A stretch of 39,338 nucleotides of DNA from Oscillospiraceae bacterium (GCA_015064945.1 SVRF01000017.1:1-39338); one strand, 5' to 3'. Positions 26,042-35,144 are shown, numbered from the stretch's first letter. The notes: generated from the sequence alone by a model not told the origin. Numbers and translations: made by a program.

Positions 26042-27201
26042 TGAACATTAAGGAAAAAGACATTCTATATGTGGCAAATACCTACGGCCGCTTTGATGTG
26101 GAGATAGTTAGCGGCAAAGGCTCCCTATTGTATGACGACAAGGGCAAGGAATACATAGATATGTGTACGGGCATCGCCGTCAACACCCTTGGAGTTGCGG
26201 ACGAGGGCTGGATAAACGCCGTTACCGCACAGCTTGGCAAGGTACAGCACGTATCCAACCTGTACTATTCTGCCCCTCAGGCAGAGCTGGCAGAGCTACT
26301 TTGCAAGCGTACGGGGATGAAGAAGGTGTTCTTCGGTAACTCCGGCGCTGAGGCTAACGAATGCGCTATTAAAGTTGCAAGAAAATACGCCGCAGAGAAG
26401 AAGGGTGTGGAGTGTAATACAATAATCACTCTTGTAAACAGCTTCCACGGCAGAACCATAACCACCCTTGCCGCTACGGGACAAGAGGTGTTCCACAAGG
26501 ACTTTTTGCCGCTGACAGAGGGCTTTAAGCACGCAGTAGCCAACGATGTAGAGTCTGTTAAGGCCTTGGTTGCGGAAGGCAACGTTGCCGCAATAATGGT
26601 TGAGCCTGTGCAGGGCGAGGGCGGCGTACTGCCACTTACCAAGGAGTTTTGCCAAGGGCTTGCAGAAATAGCCAAGGAAAACGATATTCTGCTTATCGCC
26701 GACGAGGTACAGACAGGCAACGGCAGAACAGGTGCACTTTACGGATATATGAAGCTGGGATTTTCTCCTGACATTGTATCCACCGCAAAGGGCTTGGCAG
26801 GTGGCTTGCCTATGGGCGCTTGCCTTATGAACGAGAAAACTGCGGGAGTGCTTACCGCTGGCAGTCACGGCTCTACCTTTGGCGGTAACCCTATTGCCGC
26901 CGCCGGTGCTTTGTACGTTATAAACAGTTTGACCGACGAGCTTTTGGCAGATGTCAACAAAAAGTCGGAGTATATATTTAAAACTCTTGAGGGTAAGCCC
27001 GGTATAAAGAGCGTAAGCGGTATGGGGCTTATGATAGGCATAGAAACAGAGAAGGACGCAGGCGAGGTTATTGCCAAATGCATTGAAAAGGGCGTCATCC
27101 CTCTAAAGGCAAAAAACAAGGTGCGCTTGCTTCCTGCCCTTAATATTCCTATGGAGCTGCTTGAAAAAGCAGTAGCGGTTATACTTGAAGCCGCTGTGTA
27201 A
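26041..27201 (+). CDS. argD: Acetylornithine aminotransferase, 386 aa
   Basis: This PLP enzyme converts N-acetylglutamate semialdehyde to N-acetylornithine. The class III signature is clear: [15 protein letters not shown] (98-111), the [13 protein letters not shown] stretch (219-231) and the PLP-binding Lys250 in STAKGLAGG. ArgD enzymes can also act on N-succinyl-L,L-diaminopimelate precursor in lysine synthesis, which is of interest given the DapF-like domain later in the operon. The start overlaps the argB stop. Confidence 0.96.
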   Translation: MNIKEKDILYVANTYGRFDVEIVSGKGSLLYDDKGKEYIDMCTGIAVNTLGVADEGWINAVTAQLGKVQHVSNLYYSAPQAELAELLCKRTGMKKVFFGNSGAEANECAIKVARKYAAEKKGVECNTIITLVNSFHGRTITTLAATGQEVFHKDFLPLTEGFKHAVANDVESVKALVAEGNVAAIMVEPVQGEGGVLPLTKEFCQGLAEIAKENDILLIADEVQTGNGRTGALYGYMKLGFSPDIVSTAKGLAGGLPMGACLMNEKTAGVLTAGSHGSTFGGNPIAAAGALYVINSLTDELLADVNKKSEYIFKTLEGKPGIKSVSGMGLMIGIETEKDAGEVIAKCIEKGVIPLKAKNKVRLLPALNIPMELLEKAVAVILEAAV

Positions 27202-27224
27202 ATTTTATAGAAAGGCATATTTTT

Positions 27225-28223
27225 ATGAACTTGAAGGATAAAAACTTTTTAAAGCTTTTGGATTTTACACCTGAAGAAATAGATGGGCTCCTTGTCCTTG
27301 CCGCCGACCTTAAGGCTAAAAAGAAGGCAGGCGTGCCCCACGATATTTGCCGCGGCAAGAATATTGCCCTTATATTTGAAAAGACCAGCACCCGTACCCG
27401 TTGCAGCTTTGAGGTTGCGGGCTATGACCTTGGTATGGGCGTAACCTATCTTGACCCCAGCGGCTCTCAGATAGGCAAGAAGGAAAGCATTGCCGACACC
27501 GCCCGTGTGCTTGGCAGAATATACGACGGTATCGAATACCGTGGCTTTGGGCAGGAGATAGTGGAGGAGCTTGGCAAATACGCAGGCGTGCCTGTTTGGA
27601 ACGGTCTTACCAACGAGTTTCATCCCACCCAGATACTTGCGGATTTTCTTACCATAAAAGAGCGTTTCGGTACACTTAAGGGCATTAAGCTTGTGTACTT
27701 TGGCGATGCGCGCTACAATATGGGTAACTCCCTTATGGTTGGCTGTGCGAAGATGGGTATGGATTTTGTTGCTGCCGCACCGGAAAAGTATTTTCCCAAT
27801 GCAGAGCTGGTAGCTGAATGCAAGGCTATCGCCGCAGAAACAGGCGCAACCATCAGTTTTGAGACCGACCCCATGAAGGCTGTGCAGGGCGCAAACGTGC
27901 TTTATACTGACGTTTGGGTTTCTATGGGTGAGCCTGCAGAGGTTTGGGAAGAGCGCATAAAAGAGCTTTCCCCCTACCGTGTAACTATGGAGCTTATTAA
28001 CGCCGCCGCAGAAAACGCAGTGTTTATGCACTGTCTGCCTGCCTTCCACGACCTTAAGACGGTTATCGGCAAGGAGATGGGCGAAAAGTTTGGCATTAGC
28101 GAAATGGAAGTAACCGACGAGGTGTTTGAAAGCGAGCGCTCGATTGTATTTGATGAGGCGGAAAACAGAATGCACACCATAAAAGCGGTTATGGCGGCAA
28201 CCCTGAAGGGAGCAGAAGCGTAA
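27225..28223 (+). CDS. argF: Ornithine carbamoyltransferase, 332 aa
   Basis: ArgF joins ornithine and carbamoyl phosphate to give citrulline. The carbamoyl-phosphate motif STRTR (residues 55-59) and the ornithine motif HCLP (269-272) are intact, as is the FHPTQ motif. The length is normal. GAAAGG lies nine bases before the ATG. Its stop overlaps the carA start by one base, placing the user of carbamoyl phosphate directly beside the enzyme that makes it. Confidence 0.97.
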   Translation: MNLKDKNFLKLLDFTPEEIDGLLVLAADLKAKKKAGVPHDICRGKNIALIFEKTSTRTRCSFEVAGYDLGMGVTYLDPSGSQIGKKESIADTARVLGRIYDGIEYRGFGQEIVEELGKYAGVPVWNGLTNEFHPTQILADFLTIKERFGTLKGIKLVYFGDARYNMGNSLMVGCAKMGMDFVAAAPEKYFPNAELVAECKAIAAETGATISFETDPMKAVQGANVLYTDVWVSMGEPAEVWEERIKELSPYRVTMELINAAAENAVFMHCLPAFHDLKTVIGKEMGEKFGISEMEVTDEVFESERSIVFDEAENRMHTIKAVMAATLKGAEA

Positions 28224-29278
28224 TGAAAAGAGCCTATTTGGTTTTGGAGGACGGCACGGTCTTTGAAGGCTTTGCACTTGGCAAGGAAGCCGAAGCCGTT
28301 GGCGAATGCGTGTTTACCGTTGGCGGTATGTGCGGGTATTTGGAAACCCTTAGCGACCCTGCATACTGCGGTCAGATAATGGTGCAGACCTTCCCCCTTA
28401 TAGGCAATTACGGCTTTATAGAGTCGGATCTGGAGGGAGAGTGCACCCTTGCGGGATACGTTGTAAGAGAATGCTGTGACGAGCCTTCCAACTTCCGTTG
28501 CGAGGGCGACTTGGACAGTTTTTTAAAGGTTAAGGGGATACCCGCAATTATGGGGGTAGATACCAGAGCGCTTACGGTACACCTGCGTGAGAACGGCTGT
28601 ATGAACGCAAAGATATGCAGCAGTGACCACGTAGACTTGCAAGAGATAAAGGATTTTAAAATACACGGCGCAGTTGAGAGCGTTGGCTGTAAAGAGATAT
28701 CCGTTTCCCCTGCCGAGGGAGAGGAGCTTTACAGGATAACCGCTATTGACTGCGGTACAAAGAGAAGCTTTATAAAACAACTTACAAAATGCGGCGCAAC
28801 TGTTACGGTAATGCCTGCAGTAAGCAGTTTTAGTGAGGTGCTTGCTACCAACCCACAAGGGATTTTTGTAAGCAGCGGCCCCGGCGACCCCAAGGACTGC
28901 GTTGCCCTTGATTTGGTTAAGGCGCTTTTCGGTCACTTTCCCATGCTTGGCATAGGGCTTGGTCACCAGCTTATGGCACTTGCCGCAGGGGGCGATACCT
29001 ACAAGATGAAGCACGGACACCGTGGCGGCAGTCAACCCGTAAAGCAGCTTGAGGACGGATTTTGCTACATCACCACCCAAAACCACGGTTTTGAGGTTAA
29101 GACGGAAGGTCTTAAGGGCGTAGTAACTATGGTCAACCTTAACGACGGCGGTGTTGAAGCCGTGGATTATCCCTTACAGCGTTCTTTGTCCGTACAGTTT
29201 TACCCTGAGGTAAGCGGTGCGCCGAGAGACGGCAGTTTTGTTTATGAAAGCTTTTTTAAGAAGATAAGAGGTGTGTAG
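28223..29278 (+). CDS. carA: Carbamoyl-phosphate synthase small subunit with a broken glutaminase triad, 351 aa
   Basis: CarA normally hydrolyses glutamine and passes ammonia through a tunnel to CarB. The N-terminal CPSase_sm_chain domain (residues ~1-140) is complete, with PLIGNYG and IPAIMGVDTRALT. The class I amidotransferase domain (~170-351) keeps SSGPGDP, GLGHQL, KHGHRGG and TTQNHGFEV. However, the nucleophile Cys of GICLGHQ is Gly245 (codon GGG), and the catalytic His of the HPE motif is Tyr327 (FYPE); Glu329 remains. Glutaminase activity should therefore be lost, and the subunit may only support CarB or its ammonia entry. The rest of the frame is intact and well conserved, so it does not look like a decaying pseudogene. 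Confidence 0.93.
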   Translation: MKRAYLVLEDGTVFEGFALGKEAEAVGECVFTVGGMCGYLETLSDPAYCGQIMVQTFPLIGNYGFIESDLEGECTLAGYVVRECCDEPSNFRCEGDLDSFLKVKGIPAIMGVDTRALTVHLRENGCMNAKICSSDHVDLQEIKDFKIHGAVESVGCKEISVSPAEGEELYRITAIDCGTKRSFIKQLTKCGATVTVMPAVSSFSEVLATNPQGIFVSSGPGDPKDCVALDLVKALFGHFPMLGIGLGHQLMALAAGGDTYKMKHGHRGGSQPVKQLEDGFCYITTQNHGFEVKTEGLKGVVTMVNLNDGGVEAVDYPLQRSLSVQFYPEVSGAPRDGSFVYESFFKKIRGV

Positions 29279-29279
29279 A

Positions 29280-32200
29280 ATGCCACTTGACAAAAGTATA
29301 AAAAAGGTACTTGTTATAGGCAGCGGCCCTATTGTTATAGGTCAGGCGGCAGAGTTTGACTATGCAGGCGCACAGGCCTGCCGTGTGCTTAAGGCGGCAG
29401 GTGTGGACGTGGTGCTTATCAACTCCAACCCTGCAACCATAATGACCGATAACGCACTTGCAAGCGAGATATATTTGGAGCCGCTTACCCCCGAAACCAT
29501 AAAGCGCATTATAGAAAAAGAAAAGCCCGACAGCCTGCTTGCAGGTCTTGGAGGCCAGACGGGTCTTACCATAGCTATGCAGCTGTACGCAGAAGGCTTT
29601 TTGCAAAAAGCAGGCGTGCGGCTTATAGGCACTAACGTGGACGCAATAGACAAAGCCGAGGACAGAAAGCTGTTTAAGGAAGCGATGGAGGCTATAGGCG
29701 AGCCTACCATTCCCAGCGATATTGCAAACACGGTAAAAGACGCCCTTGAGATAGCCGCCCGTATCGGTTACCCCGTAATAGTGCGCCCCGCCTTTACCCT
29801 TGGCGGTGGCGGCGGCGGTGTTGCCGAAAACGAGGAGGAGCTTAAGTCCGTTGCAAAAATAGGGCTTGATACCTCCCCTATCACACAAATACTTGTAGAG
29901 CGTTACATATACGGCTGGAAGGAAATAGAGTTTGAGACCATGCGTGACAGCGCAGGCAACGCCATTGCTGTTTGCAGCATGGAAAACTTTGACCCGGTAG
30001 GCGTGCATACAGGCGACAGTATCGTTGTTGCCCCTGCCCTTACCCTCTCCACGGCGGAATATCAGATGCTAAGGAACGCATCAATAAAGATAGTTAACGC
30101 ACTTGGTATAGTTGGCGGCTGTAATTGCCAATTTGCCCTTAATCCCCAAAGCTTTGAATATGCGGTAATAGAGGTTAACCCCAGGGTTTCACGTTCCTCT
30201 GCGCTGGCATCCAAGGCTACGGGCTACCCTATTGCAAAGATAACCTCCAAGATAGCCTTGGGCTATACATTGGACGAAATACAAAACGATATTACAGGCG
30301 TTACCAAAGCCTGCTTTGAGCCTTCCGTTGACTACGTGGTGGTTAAGTTCCCCAAGTGGCCCTTTGATAAGTTTGCAGGGGCTCCCCGCACCCTGGGCAC
30401 TCAGATGAAGGCGACGGGTGAGGTCATGTCCATCGCACCCTCCTTCGAGATGGCGATAATGAAAGCGGTACGCGGTGCAGAGCTGGGGCTTGACACTCTT
30501 AATGCACCACCCACCGACGATGCGCCCATAGAAGAAAGGCTTGCCCGACTGGACGACAGACGCATATTCACCGTGTTTGAAGCCTTGAAGAAGGGCGTTG
30601 CCGTAGATGAGATCAACCGTATAACACGGATAGATAAGTGGTTTATATCCAAGTTAAAAAAGCTTGCGGATTTTGAAAAAGGCTTTGCAGGCGAGCGTGA
30701 TTATGCAGAAGCGAAGCGACTTGGCTACACGGACAGCATTATAGAAAAGCTGTTTGGCTACGTGCCTGAAAGCCCCCTGCCTGCCGCATACAAAATGGTT
30801 GACACCTGCGGTGCGGAGTTTGATGCCGCCACCCCTTATTTCTACTCCACAGCGGACAAGCTTTGCGAGGCAAGAACTTGGAAACGCAGCGGTAAGGACG
30901 TAGTACTTGTCCTTGGCAGCGGTCCCATACGAATAGGCCAAGGTATAGAGTTTGACTATTCCTCCGTGCACTCGGTATGGACGCTTAAGGAGATGGGCTA
31001 CGAGGTGGTTATAATCAACAACAACCCCGAGACCGTGTCCACCGACTACGACACTGCCGACAGGCTGTATTTTGAGCCACTTTGTCCCGACGACGTGATG
31101 AGTATCATTCAGGTGGAAAAGCCTGTAGGCGTAGTTGTTGCCTTTGGCGGACAGACGGCCATAAAGCTTACAAAATTCCTTGACAAGGCGGGGATACCCA
31201 TACTTGGTACCTCTGCCGAGGGCATAGACCTTGCGGAGGATAGAGAGCGTTTTGACGCACTGCTTGAGGAGATAGGCGTAAGCCGTCCCAAGGGCAGAGG
31301 CGTGCTGACCTTAGAGGAAGCACTTTCCACAGCGAAAGAGCTGGGCTACCCCGTACTGCTTCGTCCCTCCTACGTTATCGGTGGGCAAAATATGAAGATC
31401 GTTCACGACGACGGCGAGGTCAAGCTGTATATGGATCGCATCCTTAAGCAGGGTATAGAAAACCCTGTTTTAGTGGACAAATACATGATGGGCACGGAGC
31501 TGGAGGTGGACGTTATATCCGACGGCACCGACGTGCTTATACCCGGTATTATGGAGCATATCGAGCGTGCAGGCGTGCACAGCGGCGACTCTATTGCCGT
31601 GTATCCCCCTTACAGCCTTAACGACAGGATGACGAACAAGGTTGTAACCATATCCGAAAAGTTAGCCATTGCCCTTGGCACAAAGGGGCTTGTAAACATA
31701 CAGTATCTGATATACCAAAACGAGCTGTTTGTTATAGAGGTTAACCCAAGAGCGTCCCGTACCATTCCTTATATAAGCAAGGTCACGGGCGTACCTATGG
31801 TAAAGCTTGCATCCCGTGTTATGCTTGGAGAGAGCCTTAAAGATATGGGATACGGCAGCGGACTTTACCGTACTCCCCCCTATTTTGCCGTTAAGGTGCC
31901 TGTATTCTCCTTTGAAAAGCTTACGGGCGTTAACGCCTACCTTGGGCCTGAGATGAAGTCTACAGGCGAAGTGCTTGGTATAGGCAAGACGGTGGAGGAA
32001 GCATTGTTTAAGGGGCTGACCGCCGCATCCTTCAGCATAAAGCACCCCTTTGCAGAGGATATCGGCTTCTTTATCAGCGTGGACAGCCACGACCTGCTTG
32101 AGGTAGTGGGCATAGCCAAAAAGATAAGCGACCTTGGTTTTTGCATCTACGCCACGCCCGAGACCGCTGACAGCATAGAGACGCTGGGCATTGAGGTCAA

Positions 32201-33299
32201 CAGGGTTAAGAGCATACGCAAGGAAGACGATTTTTATCCCTTGTTGGAATCCGGCAAGATAAGCTATATTCTTTACACAGGCGCACTGCTTGACTCGACC
32301 GTGGAGCAGTATATAGCTATGCACAGACGTGCTCTGCAGCTTTCCGTCCCCTGCTTTACGTCCCTTGATACGGCAAATGCGCTGGCAGACAGTATTGCAA
32401 GTCGCTTTAACCAGCACAATACCGAGCTTGTGGATATCAACAACCTGCGTGAAAAGCGTGAGGAGCTTAAATTTGCAAAACTGCACGCCACAGGTGACGA
32501 CTATATATTTATTGAGAATTTTGACGGCAGGATAAGCTGTCCCGAATCACTTTGTATGACCCTTTGCGACAGACACAGAGGCATAGGCGGCTACGGCATA
32601 GTGCTTATTGAAAGCTCTGCTGTTGCAGACGCAAAAATGCGTGTTTTTAACCGTGACGGCTCTATGGGCACAATGTCCGGCAACGGCATACGCTCTATGG
32701 CGAAATATCTGTACGATAACGGCATAGTTAAGGGTGAGGATATGACCATAGAGACCACTGCAGGCGTTAAACGTGTTAAGGTCTATACCCGTGGGGGCAA
32801 GGTTTCTTCCGCAGAGGTATATATGGGTATGCCCTTGCTTGAAGCGGAGCAAATTCCGTGCACCCTTAAAGAGGGCAAGATTATCAACTACCCTACGGTA
32901 ATAGGCGGCAAGGAGTACAATATTACCTGCGTTAACGTGGGCAACCCCAACTGCGTCGTGTTCTGCGACCGTGTTGACCCCTTGGATCTGGAGCACTTAG
33001 GGCCTTTGTTTGAGAATGCACCTATATTCCCCGAGCGCACCAATACAGAGTTTGTGCGTGTTGTTAACCCCACCACTTTAAAGATGCGTGTGTACGAGCG
33101 TGGCAACAGAGAGACCTACGCCTGCGGCACAGGCGCTTGTGCGGCGGTGGTTGCGGCGGTGGAAAACGGTTACTGCAAAAAGGATACGGATATTACCGTT
33201 AAGGTAAAGGGCGGCGACCTTATCGTAAGATACAGCGACGGAGGCGTTACCCTCACGGGCAACACCGTGCTGGTATACGAAGGTAAAACAACATTTTAA
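29280..33299 (+). CDS. carB: Carbamoyl-phosphate synthase large subunit fused to a DapF-like epimerase domain, 1339 aa
   Basis: Residues 1-~1060 are a full CarB: two ATP-grasp halves (first with IGSGPIVIGQAAEFDYAG, second from ~540 with LGSGPIRIGQGIEFDYSS) and a C-terminal MGS-like allosteric domain (~925-1055). The frame continues without a stop into a 277-residue diaminopimelate-epimerase-like domain (1063-1339), beginning exactly where DapF would have its Met (LKFAKLHATGDDY). It keeps FNRDGS, NVGNPN, YERG and ACGTGAC with Cys1282. The first catalytic Cys is Ser1133 (MSGNGIR), GND is GDD and GSDG is GGYG. The domain may be a changed enzyme or an amino-acid sensor beside the allosteric domain. 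The ATG at 29280 follows the carA stop by one base; dmpA-like follows by 13 bases. Confidence 0.93.
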   Translation: MPLDKSIKKVLVIGSGPIVIGQAAEFDYAGAQACRVLKAAGVDVVLINSNPATIMTDNALASEIYLEPLTPETIKRIIEKEKPDSLLAGLGGQTGLTIAMQLYAEGFLQKAGVRLIGTNVDAIDKAEDRKLFKEAMEAIGEPTIPSDIANTVKDALEIAARIGYPVIVRPAFTLGGGGGGVAENEEELKSVAKIGLDTSPITQILVERYIYGWKEIEFETMRDSAGNAIAVCSMENFDPVGVHTGDSIVVAPALTLSTAEYQMLRNASIKIVNALGIVGGCNCQFALNPQSFEYAVIEVNPRVSRSSALASKATGYPIAKITSKIALGYTLDEIQNDITGVTKACFEPSVDYVVVKFPKWPFDKFAGAPRTLGTQMKATGEVMSIAPSFEMAIMKAVRGAELGLDTLNAPPTDDAPIEERLARLDDRRIFTVFEALKKGVAVDEINRITRIDKWFISKLKKLADFEKGFAGERDYAEAKRLGYTDSIIEKLFGYVPESPLPAAYKMVDTCGAEFDAATPYFYSTADKLCEARTWKRSGKDVVLVLGSGPIRIGQGIEFDYSSVHSVWTLKEMGYEVVIINNNPETVSTDYDTADRLYFEPLCPDDVMSIIQVEKPVGVVVAFGGQTAIKLTKFLDKAGIPILGTSAEGIDLAEDRERFDALLEEIGVSRPKGRGVLTLEEALSTAKELGYPVLLRPSYVIGGQNMKIVHDDGEVKLYMDRILKQGIENPVLVDKYMMGTELEVDVISDGTDVLIPGIMEHIERAGVHSGDSIAVYPPYSLNDRMTNKVVTISEKLAIALGTKGLVNIQYLIYQNELFVIEVNPRASRTIPYISKVTGVPMVKLASRVMLGESLKDMGYGSGLYRTPPYFAVKVPVFSFEKLTGVNAYLGPEMKSTGEVLGIGKTVEEALFKGLTAASFSIKHPFAEDIGFFISVDSHDLLEVVGIAKKISDLGFCIYATPETADSIETLGIEVNRVKSIRKEDDFYPLLESGKISYILYTGALLDSTVEQYIAMHRRALQLSVPCFTSLDTANALADSIASRFNQHNTELVDINNLREKREELKFAKLHATGDDYIFIENFDGRISCPESLCMTLCDRHRGIGGYGIVLIESSAVADAKMRVFNRDGSMGTMSGNGIRSMAKYLYDNGIVKGEDMTIETTAGVKRVKVYTRGGKVSSAEVYMGMPLLEAEQIPCTLKEGKIINYPTVIGGKEYNITCVNVGNPNCVVFCDRVDPLDLEHLGPLFENAPIFPERTNTEFVRVVNPTTLKMRVYERGNRETYACGTGACAAVVAAVENGYCKKDTDITVKVKGGDLIVRYSDGGVTLTGNTVLVYEGKTTF

Positions 33300-33312
33300 A
33301 GGATGTAATCTT

Positions 33313-34329
33313 ATGGGCATTGATATGAAAATAGGGCTTGCAAAAAAGGGAGAGCGCAACCTTATAACCGACGTAAAGGGCGTTACCGTAGGTCACGTTA
33401 CAATTAAAGGCGAAAACATAAATACAGGCGTTACGGCTATCCGTCCTCACGGCGGCAATATGTTTAAGGAAAAAGTGCTTGGTGCGGTACACGTTATAAA
33501 CGGATTCGGCAAATCCACGGGGCTTATGCAGGTGGAGGAGCTGGGCACCATAGAAACGCCCATTATCCTTACAAACACCCTTTCCGTGGGCACTGCAACC
33601 ACAGGGCTTATCCGTTATATGATGGAGGAGAACCCTGAGATAGGCGGAAAGGACGGTACGGTTAACCCCTTGGTGTTTGAGTGCAACGACGGCGGGCTTA
33701 GCGATATACGAGGTATGCACGTTAAAGAGGAGCACATTTCTGAGGCTCTTGCAAATACCGATGCGGACTTTGAGGAAGGTGCAGTAGGCGCAGGCACGGG
33801 TATGAGCTGTTTTGGCTTTAAGGGCGGTATAGGCTCTGCCTCCCGCATTACAAAGCTTGATGGCGAAGAATATACCGTAGGCGCACTTGCTCTTACAAAT
33901 TTCGGCTCTATAGATTATTTGCGCATAGACGGCAAAGCCGTAGGGCCGGAGCTTAAAGAAGCCTTGCGCATTAAAAGCGAAGCCGACAAGGGCTCGGTAA
34001 TAATTGTGCTTGCCACCGATGCCCCCCTTAACGAGCGTCAGCTTAAAAGGCTGTGCCGCAGGGCGGCAGCAGGACTTGCAAGGGTAGGCTCTTACTACGG
34101 TAACGGAAGCGGCGACATTGCCGTGGCGTTCTCCACAGCACAAACCCTCCCCCACAACAGCAAGACCGAGATTTTTGAAAGCAAGCGTCTTTTTGAAAAC
34201 GCCCTTGAAAAGCTGTTCCCCTTGGTTGTAGAGTCGGTGGAGGAAGCCGTGCTCAGCTCTATGCTCCACGCAGAAACCACAAGCGGCAAAGGTAAAACAA
34301 GATACAGCCTTAAAGAGTTTATGCGATAA
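33313..34329 (+). CDS. DmpA/BapA-type P1 family aminopeptidase (peptidase family S58), 338 aa
   Basis: These self-processing Ntn-fold peptidases remove N-terminal residues from small peptides, including D-amino-acid amides or beta-peptides, depending on the member. The N-terminal part has the ITDVKGVTVGHVT and NTGVTAI stretches. The activating cleavage should be between Gly227 and Ser228 in DKGSVIIVLATDAPL, making Ser228 the nucleophile. The later GSYYGNGSGDIAVAFSTA region is typical. No signal peptide is seen, so it is probably cytoplasmic. It starts 13 bases after the carB fusion with AAAGGATG, as the last gene of the arginine run. A role in trimming Arg-, ornithine- or DAP-containing peptides is only inference. 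Confidence 0.9.
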   Translation: MGIDMKIGLAKKGERNLITDVKGVTVGHVTIKGENINTGVTAIRPHGGNMFKEKVLGAVHVINGFGKSTGLMQVEELGTIETPIILTNTLSVGTATTGLIRYMMEENPEIGGKDGTVNPLVFECNDGGLSDIRGMHVKEEHISEALANTDADFEEGAVGAGTGMSCFGFKGGIGSASRITKLDGEEYTVGALALTNFGSIDYLRIDGKAVGPELKEALRIKSEADKGSVIIVLATDAPLNERQLKRLCRRAAAGLARVGSYYGNGSGDIAVAFSTAQTLPHNSKTEIFESKRLFENALEKLFPLVVESVEEAVLSSMLHAETTSGKGKTRYSLKEFMR

Positions 34330-34449
34330 AAGATGCAAAGTCAGAACCACCGGTTGAACCGGTGGCTTGCACGGCCCCTATAAGGGGCAATTACAGGCTT
34401 CGCCCCTAAAAGGAGCCCCTGAAGTTTGACACCGCATTACACTCACTGG

Positions 34450-34478
34450 CAGCCGCTCACGCGCGGCTGTCTTTTTTT
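34450..34478 (+). terminator. Terminator facing into the 3' end of tnpA
   Basis: CAGCCGC and GCGGCTG pair around a 6-base loop and are followed by a T-rich run. It acts on plus-strand transcripts, so it would stop read-through from the arginine operon just before it becomes antisense to tnpA. It may belong to the insertion element or be the operon's original terminator. Confidence 0.75.
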
Positions 34479-34481
34479 AGC

Positions 34482-34961
34482 CTATTTATTCTTGGCACCC
34501 GTAAACGGGTCTGTATATTCCTTGAAACTAATTTGGTCCGATGCATTGTCATCTTCTATCTGATTCCTTATGTACTCTGCTATTACTTTTTTGTTTCTTC
34601 CTACTGTGTCTACATAATAGCCTCGGCACCAAAAATGTCTACTTCCATACTTGTACTTCAAATTTGCGTGCCTATCAAATATCATTAGTGAACTTTTCCC
34701 CTTGAGATATCCCATAAATTGTGCTACACTTATATGCGGTGGGATGCTTACTAACATATGTATATGGTCTACACACGCTTCGGCTTCTATTATCTCTACA
34801 CCTTTTTGTTCGCACAATTTCCTTAGTATTTCTCCTATGTCTCGCTTTATTTTTCCGTATATCTCTTGTCTGCGATATTTGGGGGCAAATACTACATGGT
34901 ATTGACACCTATACTTTGAGTGCGCTGAGCTCTTTATCTCGTTTTTCTCTTTTTTAAACAT
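34482..34961 (-). CDS. tnpA: IS200/IS605 family transposase, 159 aa
   Basis: This HUH-type Y1 transposase cuts and joins single-stranded DNA. The metal-binding H66-I-H68 is in the CVDHIHMLVSIP motif, and the catalytic Tyr130 is in NKKVIAEYIRNQ, with Q134 one helical turn later. The length is normal and the frame intact, so the copy may be active. GGAGG lies 7-11 bases before the ATG but is part of a stem that should hide it. Confidence 0.95.
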   Translation of the reverse strand: MFKKEKNEIKSSAHSKYRCQYHVVFAPKYRRQEIYGKIKRDIGEILRKLCEQKGVEIIEAEACVDHIHMLVSIPPHISVAQFMGYLKGKSSLMIFDRHANLKYKYGSRHFWCRGYYVDTVGRNKKVIAEYIRNQIEDDNASDQISFKEYTDPFTGAKNK

Positions 34962-34962
34962 G

Positions 34963-35035
34963 TTTAAAACCTCCTTGTTCTTTTGTGTAATGCGGTCGCC
35001 AAACCTTTACACAAATTATATCACGGAGGTTTTAA
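34963..35035 (-). promoter_or_regulatory. Inverted repeat hiding the tnpA ribosome binding site
   Basis: TTTAAAACCTCC (34963-34974) and GGAGGTTTTAA (35025-35035) are complementary over 11 bases. Inside them TTGTGTAA (34983-34990) and TTACACAA (35007-35014) form a second stem. In tnpA mRNA that starts far enough upstream, the ribosome binding site would be paired, as described for Salmonella IS200. A TATAAT-like sequence within the repeat leaves open that the transcript starts inside it. Confidence 0.6.
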
Positions 35036-35108
35036 TATACTTTTACTAAAGTTTTTATCTTCCCCCGGTAGAACCGGGGGTTTATTTCCACGCCTTAAGG
35101 CACCAAGA

Positions 35109-35144
35109 AAAAATCGGAGGCGTATACAATCGCCTCCGATTTTT
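35109..35144. terminator. Bidirectional terminator between IS200 and the XRE-GIN gene
   Basis: AAAAATCGGAGGCG and CGCCTCCGATTTTT form a perfect 14-base stem with an 8-base loop, with A and T tracts on the proper sides for both directions. It overlaps the stop codon of the minus-strand gene by two bases. Confidence 0.88.

Larger units (their letters stand above)
34340..35090 (-). mobile_element. IS200-type insertion sequence (boundaries approximate)
   Basis: The element has a single tnpA and lacks TnpB, which defines IS200 within the IS200/IS605 family. It has no terminal inverted repeats. Instead there are short hairpins near both ends: CCACCGG/CCGGTGG at 34347-34365 and CCCCCGGT/ACCGGGGG at 35062-35080. 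Such hairpins are what the transposase recognises in single-stranded DNA. A further GCCCCT/AGGGGC hairpin lies at 34374-34388. It sits between the arginine run and the XRE-GIN gene. Exact ends would need an empty site for comparison. Confidence 0.85.

Noticed and set aside
32440..32500. Sequencing frameshift or missed stop joining carB and a separate dapF
   Set aside because: The frame is the same on both sides and both domains are complete. No start codon with ribosome binding site is present at the junction (CTT replaces ATG), so a separate dapF would have no obvious start.
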